Shown here piece by piece: positions 35,333-43,476 of a stretch of 64,000 nt of DNA. The stretch comes from Paenibacillus xylanexedens. GTDB lineage: Bacteria; Bacillota; Bacilli; Paenibacillales; Paenibacillaceae. Position numbers and translations under genes: made by a program. The stretch lies in contig NZ_VEBF01000005.1 of assembly GCF_007676705.1 (NCBI RefSeq), positions 248,001 through 312,000 on the forward strand. The letters are read 5' to 3'. Within the stretch, counting starts at the first letter, position 1; every line of letters starts with the position of its first letter. A model generated the notes under the pieces. That model did no database searches. It was not told the origin of the DNA and was given only the letters and a program-made list of their open reading frames with translations.

Positions 35333-37021
35333 TTATTGTGCTGCAGTAACCGTTATGTTATCTACATTTGGTCCTTCTGTACCGGTTGTGACCACTTTAA
35401 TCGTATTGGTTCCTGTGTTCATGGGAACCTGAATGGTCTTTTCACTCCATGTTGACCAGCTTCCAGTTGCCGGGAAGGGCTCGTTACTGATGATTTTGGT
35501 TCCGTTGACAAATATGTCGAGGTTACGTGTTCCACTTTCCTGGGCGTAACGAAACTTTACGTTTTTGGTACCTGTTGTAGCGTTGTTGATGGCATTCCAT
35601 TGAATGGCCGAACCGGTCATAGCGTTAAAGTTAACGTATCCGGAGCCTGTGTATCCTGGATAGATTGTTTCAATGCCCGCATCGGTAAGTGTGGTACCAT
35701 TCTCTGCCTCATATGTGGTTCCATTTCCTGGATTTCCACCACTGCTACCGGTTACATTGGCTACAAACGTGGTTACGCTTTGAGCTGGGAGCTGTGCCGT
35801 AAATGCTCCACCTGACACGTTAATCGGTGTTCCACTTGCCAGGTTTCGACTACTATCCGTGACCCAGGAGGATACGGTAGAAGCGTTGCCGTTCTGCAGA
35901 ACGAATCTTTGGCTTGTAGCCGATGTGCCGCGATTAATCGCCACAATGACCACTTTGTTATCCCCTTTGTAGGCCGAAACAAATGTGTTGGTATCCGGAT
36001 TTTTGGTTGCATCCACTCTGAGATAGCCTGGACGTACAAATTTGGAGAAATGAGCCATGTTATATCCACGTTTACTAATGGTACCATCTTCTCTCATTGG
36101 ACCGTACTGTCTGCGAATGTACCACCATACATATGCCTGGAAATCACCTTCAACCATAGCGTTGTGCATGTGATAGGACACATCCAGCGCCTCTGGCCAG
36201 CGATCCGCTGAGTTGTTATCACTGTTCGGGTAATACACTTCGGTCATCCACAGTTCTTTGCCGGCCCCTTTTTGCTTAAAGAGCGGGTATGCAAAATCTT
36301 TGAACTGGGTTCCATACGTATGTGCTCCCAGAATGTCCATGTTGGCGAGTGCCTGAGGATCATTCAGGATCGGGTCAGATATGTTTTTTAAATATTGGAA
36401 CGATTCAGGTGCCATAACCTTTGTATTCTGAATGGAGCCAGCATTCTCTTTCATGAAGCGAAGGATCTCCTGTGGTGTCCACCAGGTCCAGTCATGGGCA
36501 TAATCGGGTTCATTTTGTACAGAGATCGCATACAGGTCTACACCATTGTTCTTCATGTAAGTGACGAAATCATTCAGATGCTGCGCGTACGCGGCATATT
36601 TATCGTATTTCAGGCGTTTGGCATTCGTCTGTCCGTTATGATTAAACGTTTCGACCATGTCACTGGGAGGATTCCAGGGTGAAGCGAATACAAGTGCACC
36701 TTGCTCAATCGCTCTTTTCGCAGTAGCGACCTCTCTGTACCAGTTGTTTCTATTCTCATCGACATAGATTCTCAGAATGGAAAAGCCCAGCTGATTCTGT
36801 CCGTTACCAAAGGCAGTTTCACGCTGAGCTGCCGTCAAGTCACCGATCCAGGCTGGGTGGTTAATGCCCCCAAAACCCTTGATGAGCTGTTTTTCGGAGG
36901 ATAAATTAATGTTCGCGTCACTAGCAGCCGACACATGTGTCGGGGTTAACATCAGAGGTAGAGCCGTTAAACATGCCAGTAAAACATGGACTGATTTTTT
37001 AAGTGTCATTTTGAATTTCAA
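35333..37021 (-). CDS. xynC: Secreted GH30 glucuronoxylan endo-xylanase with C-terminal CBM
   Basis: 562 residues from a TTG start at 37021. Longer readings begin at TTG 37039 or ATG 37030, but the AGGAGG Shine-Dalgarno lies at those codons, which leaves TTG 37021 at the right distance (9 nt). Signal peptide to about 32, ending HVSAA. GH30 subfamily 8 catalytic barrel with beta-side domain (about 35-420): acid/base Glu171 in VQNEPDY, nucleophile Glu261 in WMTEVYYP, and the WWYIRRQYGP segment whose Arg binds the 4-O-methylglucuronate branch in characterised XynC enzymes. After a Gly-rich linker, a CBM6/35-like module (about 440-562; YEAENGTTLTDAG, YTGSGYVNF). It cuts glucuronoxylan at branched positions outside the cell. 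Confidence 0.92.
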   Translation of the reverse strand: MKFKMTLKKSVHVLLACLTALPLMLTPTHVSAASDANINLSSEKQLIKGFGGINHPAWIGDLTAAQRETAFGNGQNQLGFSILRIYVDENRNNWYREVATAKRAIEQGALVFASPWNPPSDMVETFNHNGQTNAKRLKYDKYAAYAQHLNDFVTYMKNNGVDLYAISVQNEPDYAHDWTWWTPQEILRFMKENAGSIQNTKVMAPESFQYLKNISDPILNDPQALANMDILGAHTYGTQFKDFAYPLFKQKGAGKELWMTEVYYPNSDNNSADRWPEALDVSYHMHNAMVEGDFQAYVWWYIRRQYGPMREDGTISKRGYNMAHFSKFVRPGYLRVDATKNPDTNTFVSAYKGDNKVVIVAINRGTSATSQRFVLQNGNASTVSSWVTDSSRNLASGTPINVSGGAFTAQLPAQSVTTFVANVTGSSGGNPGNGTTYEAENGTTLTDAGIETIYPGYTGSGYVNFNAMTGSAIQWNAINNATTGTKNVKFRYAQESGTRNLDIFVNGTKIISNEPFPATGSWSTWSEKTIQVPMNTGTNTIKVVTTGTEGPNVDNITVTAAQ

Positions 37022-37053
37022 TATCTTCATCCTCCTCAAATGGATTTCACGAA

Positions 37054-37067
37054 TGAAAGCGTATTCA
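37054..37067. promoter_or_regulatory. cre site upstream of the GH30 xylanase
   Basis: TGAAAGCGTATTCA matches the CcpA operator consensus TGNAARCGNWWWCA exactly and lies 33 nt before the chosen start. In this leader position CcpA would act as a block to transcription. No clear sigma-A promoter was found nearby. Confidence 0.7.
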
Positions 37068-37244
37068 ACATTCTCAACTACTTCAACAGTGGATAAAAGT
37101 TAACATATCACGTCCTCTCAAAGTGCATCAGGTGATAAATAAAGTATATATTTGTAAATGTTACTATATTATGTTGGGGAATAAAACCTGATATATTATA
37201 GGTTATTGTTGATATTTATCTTTTTTTAAGAGATACGGGTACTC

Positions 37245-37295
37245 AAAAAAAGCCGCATTTAAGCGACTTTGAATGAGACGATGTTCTTGTCCGTT
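37245..37295 (-). terminator. Terminator cassette, copy B
   Basis: AGCCGC and GCGACT arms around ATTTAA; on the minus strand seven T residues follow, ending the glycosyltransferase transcript. The hairpin and the following GCGACTTTGAATGAGACG segment closely repeat the element at 9651-9701. Confidence 0.75.
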
Positions 37296-37357
37296 ATTCT
37301 TTTCTTATTGTTATGCGCATTTCTATTGGTAAGCCACATTCGGAAAAGATTGATTCC

Positions 37358-38567
37358 TCATTTCGCTGGAGCCATGTGACTCATAATGATATCGGCGGCC
37401 CGCTTGTAACCGCCAGCCTGCCTTAAAGATTCACCAATGAGGTAAGCCCGCCTTTTATAAAGCGAATTGTGTAGTACTTGTATTACCGCCTCTCTCAAAT
37501 CAGTTGCACTGAGGTCATGTTTATTCAAAGTAATACCCGCGCCCAATTCCTGTACCCGATCGGCGACAAGAGGCTGATCCGATGTTAATGGAATCATTAC
37601 CAGCGGAACGTTATAATAGAGAGCCTCACTCGTGCTGTTCATTCCGGCATGAGTAATAAAAACATCTGTATGTTGTAGCATATCTAACTGTGCAATGTAT
37701 GGCCTCACGATGAAATTAGAAGGAATTTGATCCGCCAGCGGTTCCATATCCGTGTATTTACCTGAAGATAGAACAACGTTTAATGGCAGATCTCCCAGTG
37801 CTTCAAAGCACAGCTGGTAGAAATCCAAATTTTTATTCAAGATGGTTCCCATGGCAATGTACACCGTATGCGGATGACGTTCACGAAGCAACTCGAACGA
37901 GAAGGTTGGAGCATCTTGGCGCGGTATGATCGAAGGACCCGTGAAAATAAAACGATCATCCAGCTTGTCTGCCTTTGGCTGAAAATAACGGCTGGTGTAC
38001 ACGAGCTTTAACTGACCTGCATGTGCCGGAATCTCTTCCATGGCTGGAATACTCACTTGAAGCTCCTCGGCTAACTCCGTTGTTATCTTCATCGTAGCCT
38101 CATAAAGCTCCGCTGTCACCGTCTTATTCAGATCTGATCCAGACCCCAGAGGCTCTACAAAAGCAAAGGAGGCAATCGAACACACCGCAGGAATTCCCAA
38201 TTTTTCTCCAAGAATAGTCCCTCCCCATCCCATCAGGGAATCAAAGATCATATAATCGAACTTTTGATCCTCTACTACTTGCAGCACATTGGGGATGATC
38301 CTCCGAATAATACCGCTTACCATCATATAAATGAACTGATAAGAATGAGTGTACTCCTGAGGTTTCAACACCGGATCATGAGAGAAGGCATCTTGTGGAA
38401 ACGGATAGGTAAGTATCTGGGCACCGGTTTGTTCAATGCGGGAACGGTAATCCTCCGTGCACACATAGATGACTTCCTCACCATTGTCTATCAACTGAGT
38501 AACTAATCCTAACGACGGATTCACATGTCCTTCAGCTGGAGTAATGACTACTAATACACGTGCCATC
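37358..38567 (-). CDS. MGT-type UDP-glycosyltransferase
   Basis: 403 residues from ATG at 38567 (GGGAGGTGG 5 nt upstream); an in-frame TTG-type reading to 38587 is less likely. GT-B fold of family GT1: N-terminal RVLVVITPAEGHVNPSLGLV and the C-terminal nucleotide-sugar motif THAGMNSTSEALYYNVPLVM with PLTSDQP. Related YjiC and macrolide glycosyltransferases add glucose to flavonoids, macrolides or other foreign compounds, and often detoxify antibiotics. It lies 69 nt after an MFS gene on the same strand, so modification plus export of one compound is a reasonable inference. Confidence 0.9.
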
Positions 38568-38636
38568 TTATCCACCTCCCAATGCAATTAGTCCCCCCGT
38601 TCTTCATGATGTATTTAACGACGCGGTCGTCATCCG

Positions 38637-40064
38637 TTACATGGAGATGTTATCCTTCACTTGGCTGATTGGATGATGTTCTTGATGAACGAGTTTGGTA
38701 ATTCGTAGTGATGCCAAGAAACTTAACAAGACCCATAGTAATTGCAGTGTTAACACGATCAAAATACCTGTCGATATGCCCCACTGTAATGTTTCGGACA
38801 AAGCAATCAGAGCGCCACCAACTCCAATGCTTACTCCCATATAGAAGGAATCCACAAATTGCAGATTCGCGGACATTTCTCCCTCTTTCCTGGGCAAGGC
38901 ATGTTGTAAAGCAATGGCTGCCGTTGTAGGGTTGGCCAATCCAACACCGAACCCTGTAATCATTTGTGAGAGAAGGATGAGTATAATCCCACCGTCCGTC
39001 AAAATAAGAGCCAGGATCACAAGTACAGTTCCAACGATCATAATCCCAATGCCCGTCATGACCCTACCCTTTCGGGCACGACCTTGATCTCGTGCATCAA
39101 GCTTGGCTTGCAACCACGCTGCGGCGGACCAGCTCAGAGAACCTGCTGCTACAATGAGGCCAGCAAGGTCAGCTGATAACCCCTTCACTTCGGTTAGTGC
39201 CAAGATCACAAAACTTTCCGTTGTAAAATAACAAGCAACATATAGCCCTCTCGAAACCAAAGTAGCAGGCAATCCTTTCTTTACCGAAAAAGTGCCCACA
39301 GGCAGCAATTTACGCATTGGTGGAATCATGACGACTAATCCACCCAAAGTGAGTACTATGCCTTTCCAATCGGTAATCATACCAAGTCCTGTGAGTAACA
39401 AACCCGTTCCAACGGCAAGCAGAATCGCATACATAATCTTTGAGTCGGTTGCTCGCGCTGGACCTGTCAGATCTTGCTGAAGCTGCAAATTACGGAAAGA
39501 ACGGAATGTGAGACTCAAAGCTATTCCAATCAAGGGTAAAACGATCCAGAAAACATATCGCCACGAGATGTATGAAGCAATAAGGCCTGCTGCATAAGGT
39601 CCGATTAAGGTCGGCAGGACAAATGCCATGGAGAATGCGGCCAGGATTTGAGTACGAAGTGTATCTGGATAATGTAACGTCACACAGGTATAAATGCATG
39701 TGATCAGGGCCCCCGCTCCAAAACCTTGTAAGGCTCTTCCTGCAATAAGCATATGCATATCGAAAGAGATAGCGGAGACCACAGTTCCTAACACAAAAAC
39801 ACTAAAAGATATCAGCATGGATGTAAAAACGCCGCGCTTGTCAATCTGCTGACCCATAACCAAGGTTCCAATAAGCTGAGATAACAAAAATGAGCTGAAG
39901 ATCCAACCGTATAAATGAATGCCCTCTAAACTTTGTGCCATTTTCGCGGCAATCGTCGTGATAGCCAGTCCTTCGAAAGCTACGGTTGCCAGAACCAGCA
40001 TAATCCCAATTGTAGGCGCCCTGTACTGAGCATCAAATATTCCAATCTGATTGTTATTTGTCGT
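38637..40064 (-). CDS. MFS drug transporter (DHA2-like), apparent ACG start
   Basis: From ACG at 40064 the frame gives 475 residues; the first in-frame ATG is at 40001 (454 residues) and would cut into the first membrane segment. The upstream codons (TNNNQIGIFDAQYRAPTIGI) align with the N-terminus of the paralogue at 41222-42577 (SSNHQSIFSPRYFALSIGI), its ATG matching this ACG. The only Shine-Dalgarno (ACGGAGGTG) is 5 nt before ACG. The rest is a normal 14-segment-type exporter (VAFEGLAITTIAAKMAQSL, GQQIDKRG, GRALQGFGAGALITCIYT). Either initiation uses ACG, the start has mutated, or there is a sequence error. Its own promoter is at 40120-40148; the glycosyltransferase follows. Confidence 0.8.
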   Translation of the reverse strand, partial: TTNNNQIGIFDAQYRAPTIGIMLVLATVAFEGLAITTIAAKMAQSLEGIHLYGWIFSSFLLSQLIGTLVMGQQIDKRGVFTSMLISFSVFVLGTVVSAISFDMHMLIAGRALQGFGAGALITCIYTCVTLHYPDTLRTQILAAFSMAFVLPTLIGPYAAGLIASYISWRYVFWIVLPLIGIALSLTFRSFRNLQLQQDLTGPARATDSKIMYAILLAVGTGLLLTGLGMITDWKGIVLTLGGLVVMIPPMRKLLPVGTFSVKKGLPATLVSRGLYVACYFTTESFVILALTEVKGLSADLAGLIVAAGSLSWSAAAWLQAKLDARDQGRARKGRVMTGIGIMIVGTVLVILALILTDGGIILILLSQMITGFGVGLANPTTAAIALQHALPRKEGEMSANLQFVDSFYMGVSIGVGGALIALSETLQWGISTGILIVLTLQLLWVLLSFLASLRITKLVHQEHHPISQVKDNISM

Positions 40065-40119
40065 CTACACCTCCGTAATTTGATGGTTATTATGGTAAAA
40101 TAAACCTTTTCACTTCCTG

Positions 40120-40148
40120 AATATACATGAAGTGTTCTACTTTGTAAA
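40120..40148 (-). promoter_or_regulatory. Promoter of the ACG-start MFS gene
   Basis: Minus strand TTTACA (40148-40143), 17 bp, TATATT (40125-40120). The transcript would begin near 40113, so the leader is about 50 nt and includes only one Shine-Dalgarno. Confidence 0.65.
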
Positions 40149-40197
40149 GTTAAATGTTTAAAAAGTGGAGTCGTAGTCTAGAATATAATTCCCATGT

Positions 40198-40485
40198 TCA
40201 ATAGGAGATTTTGCTTGAAAAAATGCCATTTTCATTACAGTCAATTTGGAGAAGTTCATCCTCCAGGATCCAGGCATCTGTTTTTTCAACAAAGAAATGA
40301 AATCCTCCGATGGATTGAACTAATGCGGGATCGACCGGTGTAGCACTCGCATTAATGCCAATTGTAAAAGCATCGGAGCCTCCTCCAACATATTTTGCAT
40401 AAATCCTTACATATTGCCCCTCTTCCAATTCCCATTCATTCTTAAATGAATCGATTGCTTGTTCAGATATTACAAATGAGATCAT
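40198..40485 (-). CDS. HesB-like protein, YneR type
   Basis: 95 residues of the HesB/IscA fold but lacking the three conserved cluster cysteines of A-type carriers; the single Cys is in LLQIDCNENG. RIYAKYVGGGSDAFTIGI and FHFFVEKTDAWIL are typical of the YneR branch, for which no firm function is known. Follows the cysteine-containing IscA-like gene after 23 nt in the same operon. Confidence 0.82.
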   Translation of the reverse strand: MISFVISEQAIDSFKNEWELEEGQYVRIYAKYVGGGSDAFTIGINASATPVDPALVQSIGGFHFFVEKTDAWILEDELLQIDCNENGIFSSKISY

Positions 40486-40508
40486 TGCTCTGCACTCCTT
40501 CCTTTAGT

Positions 40509-40868
40509 TTAATCACATTTTTTCACTTCGCCACGATAATTGGCCATTCTGAAACTGGCCCCGCATCCACACGAAACTTTGGCATTTGGATTATTCATGG
40601 TGAATCCGCCTAACATTCCGCTCTCTTCATAGTCAATCTCAAGCCCATCAATATATGGAATACTATTTGTGTGAACCAATATCCTAAATTGCTTTTTATT
40701 TAACACAATGTCTTCTTCTGCCTGCTGCTCATCCACGATAAGGGTATAAGATAAACCACTGCATCCCCCTTCATCAACGCCTACTCTAAGGAAGGCATTT
40801 TGGATATCCGCACTTGATAAGATCTCAACGATTTTGTCCGATGCTGTATCACTGACCTCAATGATCAT
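40509..40868 (-). CDS. A-type iron-sulfur carrier (IscA/ErpA-like)
   Basis: 119 residues from ATG at 40868, chosen because GGGAGG lies 7 nt upstream; the longer reading from 40892 overlaps the HxlR stop but has no site of its own. All three cluster-binding cysteines are present: GVDEGGCSGLSY and VSCGCGASF. A-type carriers deliver Fe-S clusters to target proteins. It is unusual to find one between an HxlR regulator and drug exporters instead of in a suf or isc operon. Upstream HxlR and downstream YneR-like gene are on the same transcript. Confidence 0.9.
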   Translation of the reverse strand: MIIEVSDTASDKIVEILSSADIQNAFLRVGVDEGGCSGLSYTLIVDEQQAEEDIVLNKKQFRILVHTNSIPYIDGLEIDYEESGMLGGFTMNNPNAKVSCGCGASFRMANYRGEVKKCD

Positions 40869-40888
40869 CTTTATTCCTCCCGGTGGTA

Positions 40889-41206
40889 TCATTTTGAGAA
40901 CCTGGTATCCCAGTCCATTAGACAGGGTATGAATGTAGCAAGAGCAGCTCCTTTTGGCGTAAGTTCATAAATGATTTGTGTAGGGCGTCTCAGTATTGTT
41001 CTTTTGACCAAATGGTCATGTTGTAGATCCTTTAGACGTCTGGAGAGAATCATTTCCGAGATGGAAGGAATGCTATCGGAAATTTCGCCGAATTTCTTCG
41101 GACCTTGAGAAAGAATGCATAATATATGGATCGTCCATTTCGTGCCGATGATGCGATAAGCTGTAAATATTTTATTCGGATCTTCAGGGAACAATGGTCT
41201 GTACAC
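40889..41206 (-). CDS. HxlR-like transcriptional regulator (divergent)
   Basis: 105 residues from GTG at 41206; the ribosome-binding site is weak. The winged helix is recognisable (IIGTKWTIHILCILSQGPKK, ISEMILSRRLKDLQ, YELTPKGAAL) but the usual N-terminal Cys-Pro motif is missing; the Cys in ILCILS is within helix 2. Sits 15 nt after the MFS stop and just before the IscA-like gene. Probably regulates this or a linked promoter; effector unknown. Confidence 0.82.
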   Translation of the reverse strand: MYRPLFPEDPNKIFTAYRIIGTKWTIHILCILSQGPKKFGEISDSIPSISEMILSRRLKDLQHDHLVKRTILRRPTQIIYELTPKGAALATFIPCLMDWDTRFSK

Positions 41207-41221
41207 CCACTTTCTTATTCA

Positions 41222-42577
41222 TCAGCGTGGTGATATCCGAGTGCTGGCAATGATACTCATGACGATCAACAAGAGATGGAAACCCATGGCTACAATCAAG
41301 CCGGATTGAAGTGACATACCGCCTGTCTGACACACTACAAGGATGGAACCACCAATCCCGATCACTACCCCCGGTGTAAAAGAATCTGCAAATTGCAGAT
41401 TTGCCGAGGTTTGGCCCACGCCTTCTTCCCCCGTTTGGGAAAATGCGACAACACCGCTAAGTGGATGCGCTAATCCAATACCGACTCCTGCGATGATCTG
41501 ACCAATAACTGCAATGGTAACGGTCACAACAGGTACCCAAAATACGATGGCAATCCCTATCGCAAGCAGCAATACCCCAAGAATGATTCTCATATGACGT
41601 CCACTGCCCTGATCTGCTGCATCCCACCGTCCTTGCAGATACGCAATGATACACCAACTTAATGCAGCACTCGCGACAATTAATCCGGCCTGAGAAGGTG
41701 TAATTCCTTTCACGTCGATTAGAGCTAATACCAAGAAATTCTGTGTGCTGGTATAGGCAGCGAAGAACAACCCACGTGTTGCCAGAATTGCTGGCATACC
41801 TCTTCGCAGCGTAAGTGTTCCCTTCGGTAGCAATTTACGGAGCGGAAATAACATCAATACGAAGCCAATGATGACTAAAACAAATCCCATAATGCTCGGA
41901 AGCATACTTAAACCAACCAGGAAAATCCCTGTACCTAACGTTAAGAGTAATGCCATCCAAGTGGATGAAGATCCGCTATCCCCTCCCGTCTTCTGCACTT
42001 TCAATTTCCTAAAGGCAGGTAAACTAAGCAATGCTGAAACCACCAGCACAGGTAAGATCCCCCAGAAAACAAAGCGCCAGGACCACTGATCTGCGATAAG
42101 ACCGGCTACATATGGACCAAGCATGGATGGAAGAACATAGGCTGTACCAAATGCTCCAAGTATTTTGGCGCGTAACTCATCCGGGTAACTTAAGGATATA
42201 GCCGTATATACACAAGTCATCATAGCTCCGGCACCCAAACCCTGCAGGGCCCGTGATCCTATCATAGTATACATATCGCCTGCGGTTGCGGCAGCGATCA
42301 GCCCTACGATAAACAACAGAAGTGCAAACGTGAATGGTGCTGCAGGTCCTCTTTTATCAATGATTCGACCGACGACCAGTGTTCCGATAATCTGCGCAAG
42401 CAGGTATGTACTGAATATCCATCCGAACAGGCTAAGGCCGTTCAAGTCTCCAGCAATCGAAGGAGCAATGGTGGTTACGGATAGACCTTCGAATCCAACG
42501 GCCATCACTGATAAAATAATCCCTATGGATAGTGCAAAATAACGCGGGCTGAAAATACTTTGATGATTAGACGACAT
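41222..42577 (-). CDS. MFS drug transporter (DHA2-like)
   Basis: 451 residues from ATG at 42577 (TGGAGG 9 nt upstream); a longer in-frame reading to 42637 lacks a signal. VMAVGFEGLSVTTIAPSIAG, GRIIDKRGPAAPF and GSRALQGLGAGAMMTCVYTA identify a multidrug exporter closely similar along its length to the MFS protein at 38637-40064, so the two are a tandem duplication separated by three genes. It is the first gene of the transcript facing the SufR-like regulator. Confidence 0.92.
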   Translation of the reverse strand: MSSNHQSIFSPRYFALSIGIILSVMAVGFEGLSVTTIAPSIAGDLNGLSLFGWIFSTYLLAQIIGTLVVGRIIDKRGPAAPFTFALLLFIVGLIAAATAGDMYTMIGSRALQGLGAGAMMTCVYTAISLSYPDELRAKILGAFGTAYVLPSMLGPYVAGLIADQWSWRFVFWGILPVLVVSALLSLPAFRKLKVQKTGGDSGSSSTWMALLLTLGTGIFLVGLSMLPSIMGFVLVIIGFVLMLFPLRKLLPKGTLTLRRGMPAILATRGLFFAAYTSTQNFLVLALIDVKGITPSQAGLIVASAALSWCIIAYLQGRWDAADQGSGRHMRIILGVLLLAIGIAIVFWVPVVTVTIAVIGQIIAGVGIGLAHPLSGVVAFSQTGEEGVGQTSANLQFADSFTPGVVIGIGGSILVVCQTGGMSLQSGLIVAMGFHLLLIVMSIIASTRISPR

Positions 42578-42633
42578 GAAATGTGACCTCCAAGAAAAAT
42601 GGTATGTATACATCGTATCCGGATACTTAGTAA

Positions 42634-42701
42634 ACATTTTTATTTACAATGTCTAAGCTACAGTTCGGCTTTGACTTTGTCAACATTTTTGTTTAAAATG
42701 T
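42634..42701. promoter_or_regulatory. Duplicated operator and divergent promoters, SufR-like gene / MFS operon
   Basis: Two 19-bp copies of ACATTTTTrTTTAmAATGT (42634-42652 and 42683-42701), 49 bp apart; the second is a perfect 7-5-7 inverted repeat. Copy 2 overlaps a strong plus-strand promoter (TTGACT 42671-42676, 17 bp, TAAAAT 42694-42699). Copy 1 fills the spacer of a minus-strand promoter (TAGACA, 17 bp, TACTAA). A separate palindrome GTATCCGGATAC is at 42615-42626. Confidence 0.72.
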
Positions 42702-42743
42702 AGAGAGTGATGTAGATTCAGTTGCTTCAAAAGGAGGTGCACC

Positions 42744-43403
42744 ATGAGCGGAAATCAAACTAAAAAAGATGTCTCGACCCGTACCCGGAGAGCGATTATT
42801 GATCTGTTAAAAGAGCGCGGGGGAATGGATGTTGTCGCACTCTCCTCTCAGTTTTCGTTATCCGGAATGGCTATTCGTCAACATTTGAATGCGCTAAAAG
42901 AAGAAGGATTGGTTACGAATGTGGAAGAGGCCCGTCCTATGGGGCGACCTACCAAGCTATGGATATTAACTCCCGCGGCTAATCGTTTTTTCCCAAGTGG
43001 GTATTCGGATTTATCTGTCAGCCTCATCCATTCGATGAAAGAAGCTTTTGGTAATGAAGGGCTGGACAAGCTGCTGGATGTTCGAAATAAAAATATGCAA
43101 GAACAATATTTTCAGCATCTTGGCGATGCATCAGGAGTCAGAGAGAGATTGGAAAAGTTGGCCGAGATTCGTACCAATGAAGGTTATATGGCTGAGGTTA
43201 AGGAGCAGGATGATGGCAGTCTCTTATTCATTGAGAAGCATTGTCCAATCTGTGAAGCGGCGGCTGTATGTACCGGGCTATGCAAGAATGAGTTACATTT
43301 ATTCAAAACGGTTCTAGGCGATAATGTTCATATTGAACGTGGAGAATACATTCTAGCAGGCGGAAGAAACTGCGTATACACCGTTAGGCAAAATAAGCCA
43401 TGA
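42744..43403 (+). CDS. SufR-like helix-turn-helix regulator with cysteine cluster
   Basis: 219 residues, AAAAGGAGGTG before the ATG. An N-terminal DeoR/ArsR-type winged helix (about 10-75; TRTRRAIIDLLKERGGMDVV, GMAIRQHLNALKEEGLVTNV, GRPTKLW) is followed by a C-terminal domain with Cys residues in EKHCPICEAAAVCTGLCKNEL and GGRNCVY. This is the layout of SufR-type regulators, whose C-terminal cysteines hold a [4Fe-4S] cluster that reports iron or oxidative state. Divergent from an operon with an IscA-like carrier, which supports an Fe-S link; but the first target is an MFS exporter rather than suf genes. Confidence 0.85.
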   Translation: MSGNQTKKDVSTRTRRAIIDLLKERGGMDVVALSSQFSLSGMAIRQHLNALKEEGLVTNVEEARPMGRPTKLWILTPAANRFFPSGYSDLSVSLIHSMKEAFGNEGLDKLLDVRNKNMQEQYFQHLGDASGVRERLEKLAEIRTNEGYMAEVKEQDDGSLLFIEKHCPICEAAAVCTGLCKNELHLFKTVLGDNVHIERGEYILAGGRNCVYTVRQNKP

Positions 43404-43439
43404 CCAAAAGAGCAACCTCATTGGAGATTGCTCTTTTGG
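43404..43439 (+). terminator. Terminator after the SufR-like gene
   Basis: CCAAAAGAGCAA pairs with TTGCTCTTTTGG with a 4-nt internal stem region (CCTC/GAGA partly), followed by TTTTTTC. Immediately after the stop. Confidence 0.85.
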
Positions 43440-43476
43440 TTTTTTCACAACTATACTTCATGTAGTAATGTCATGC

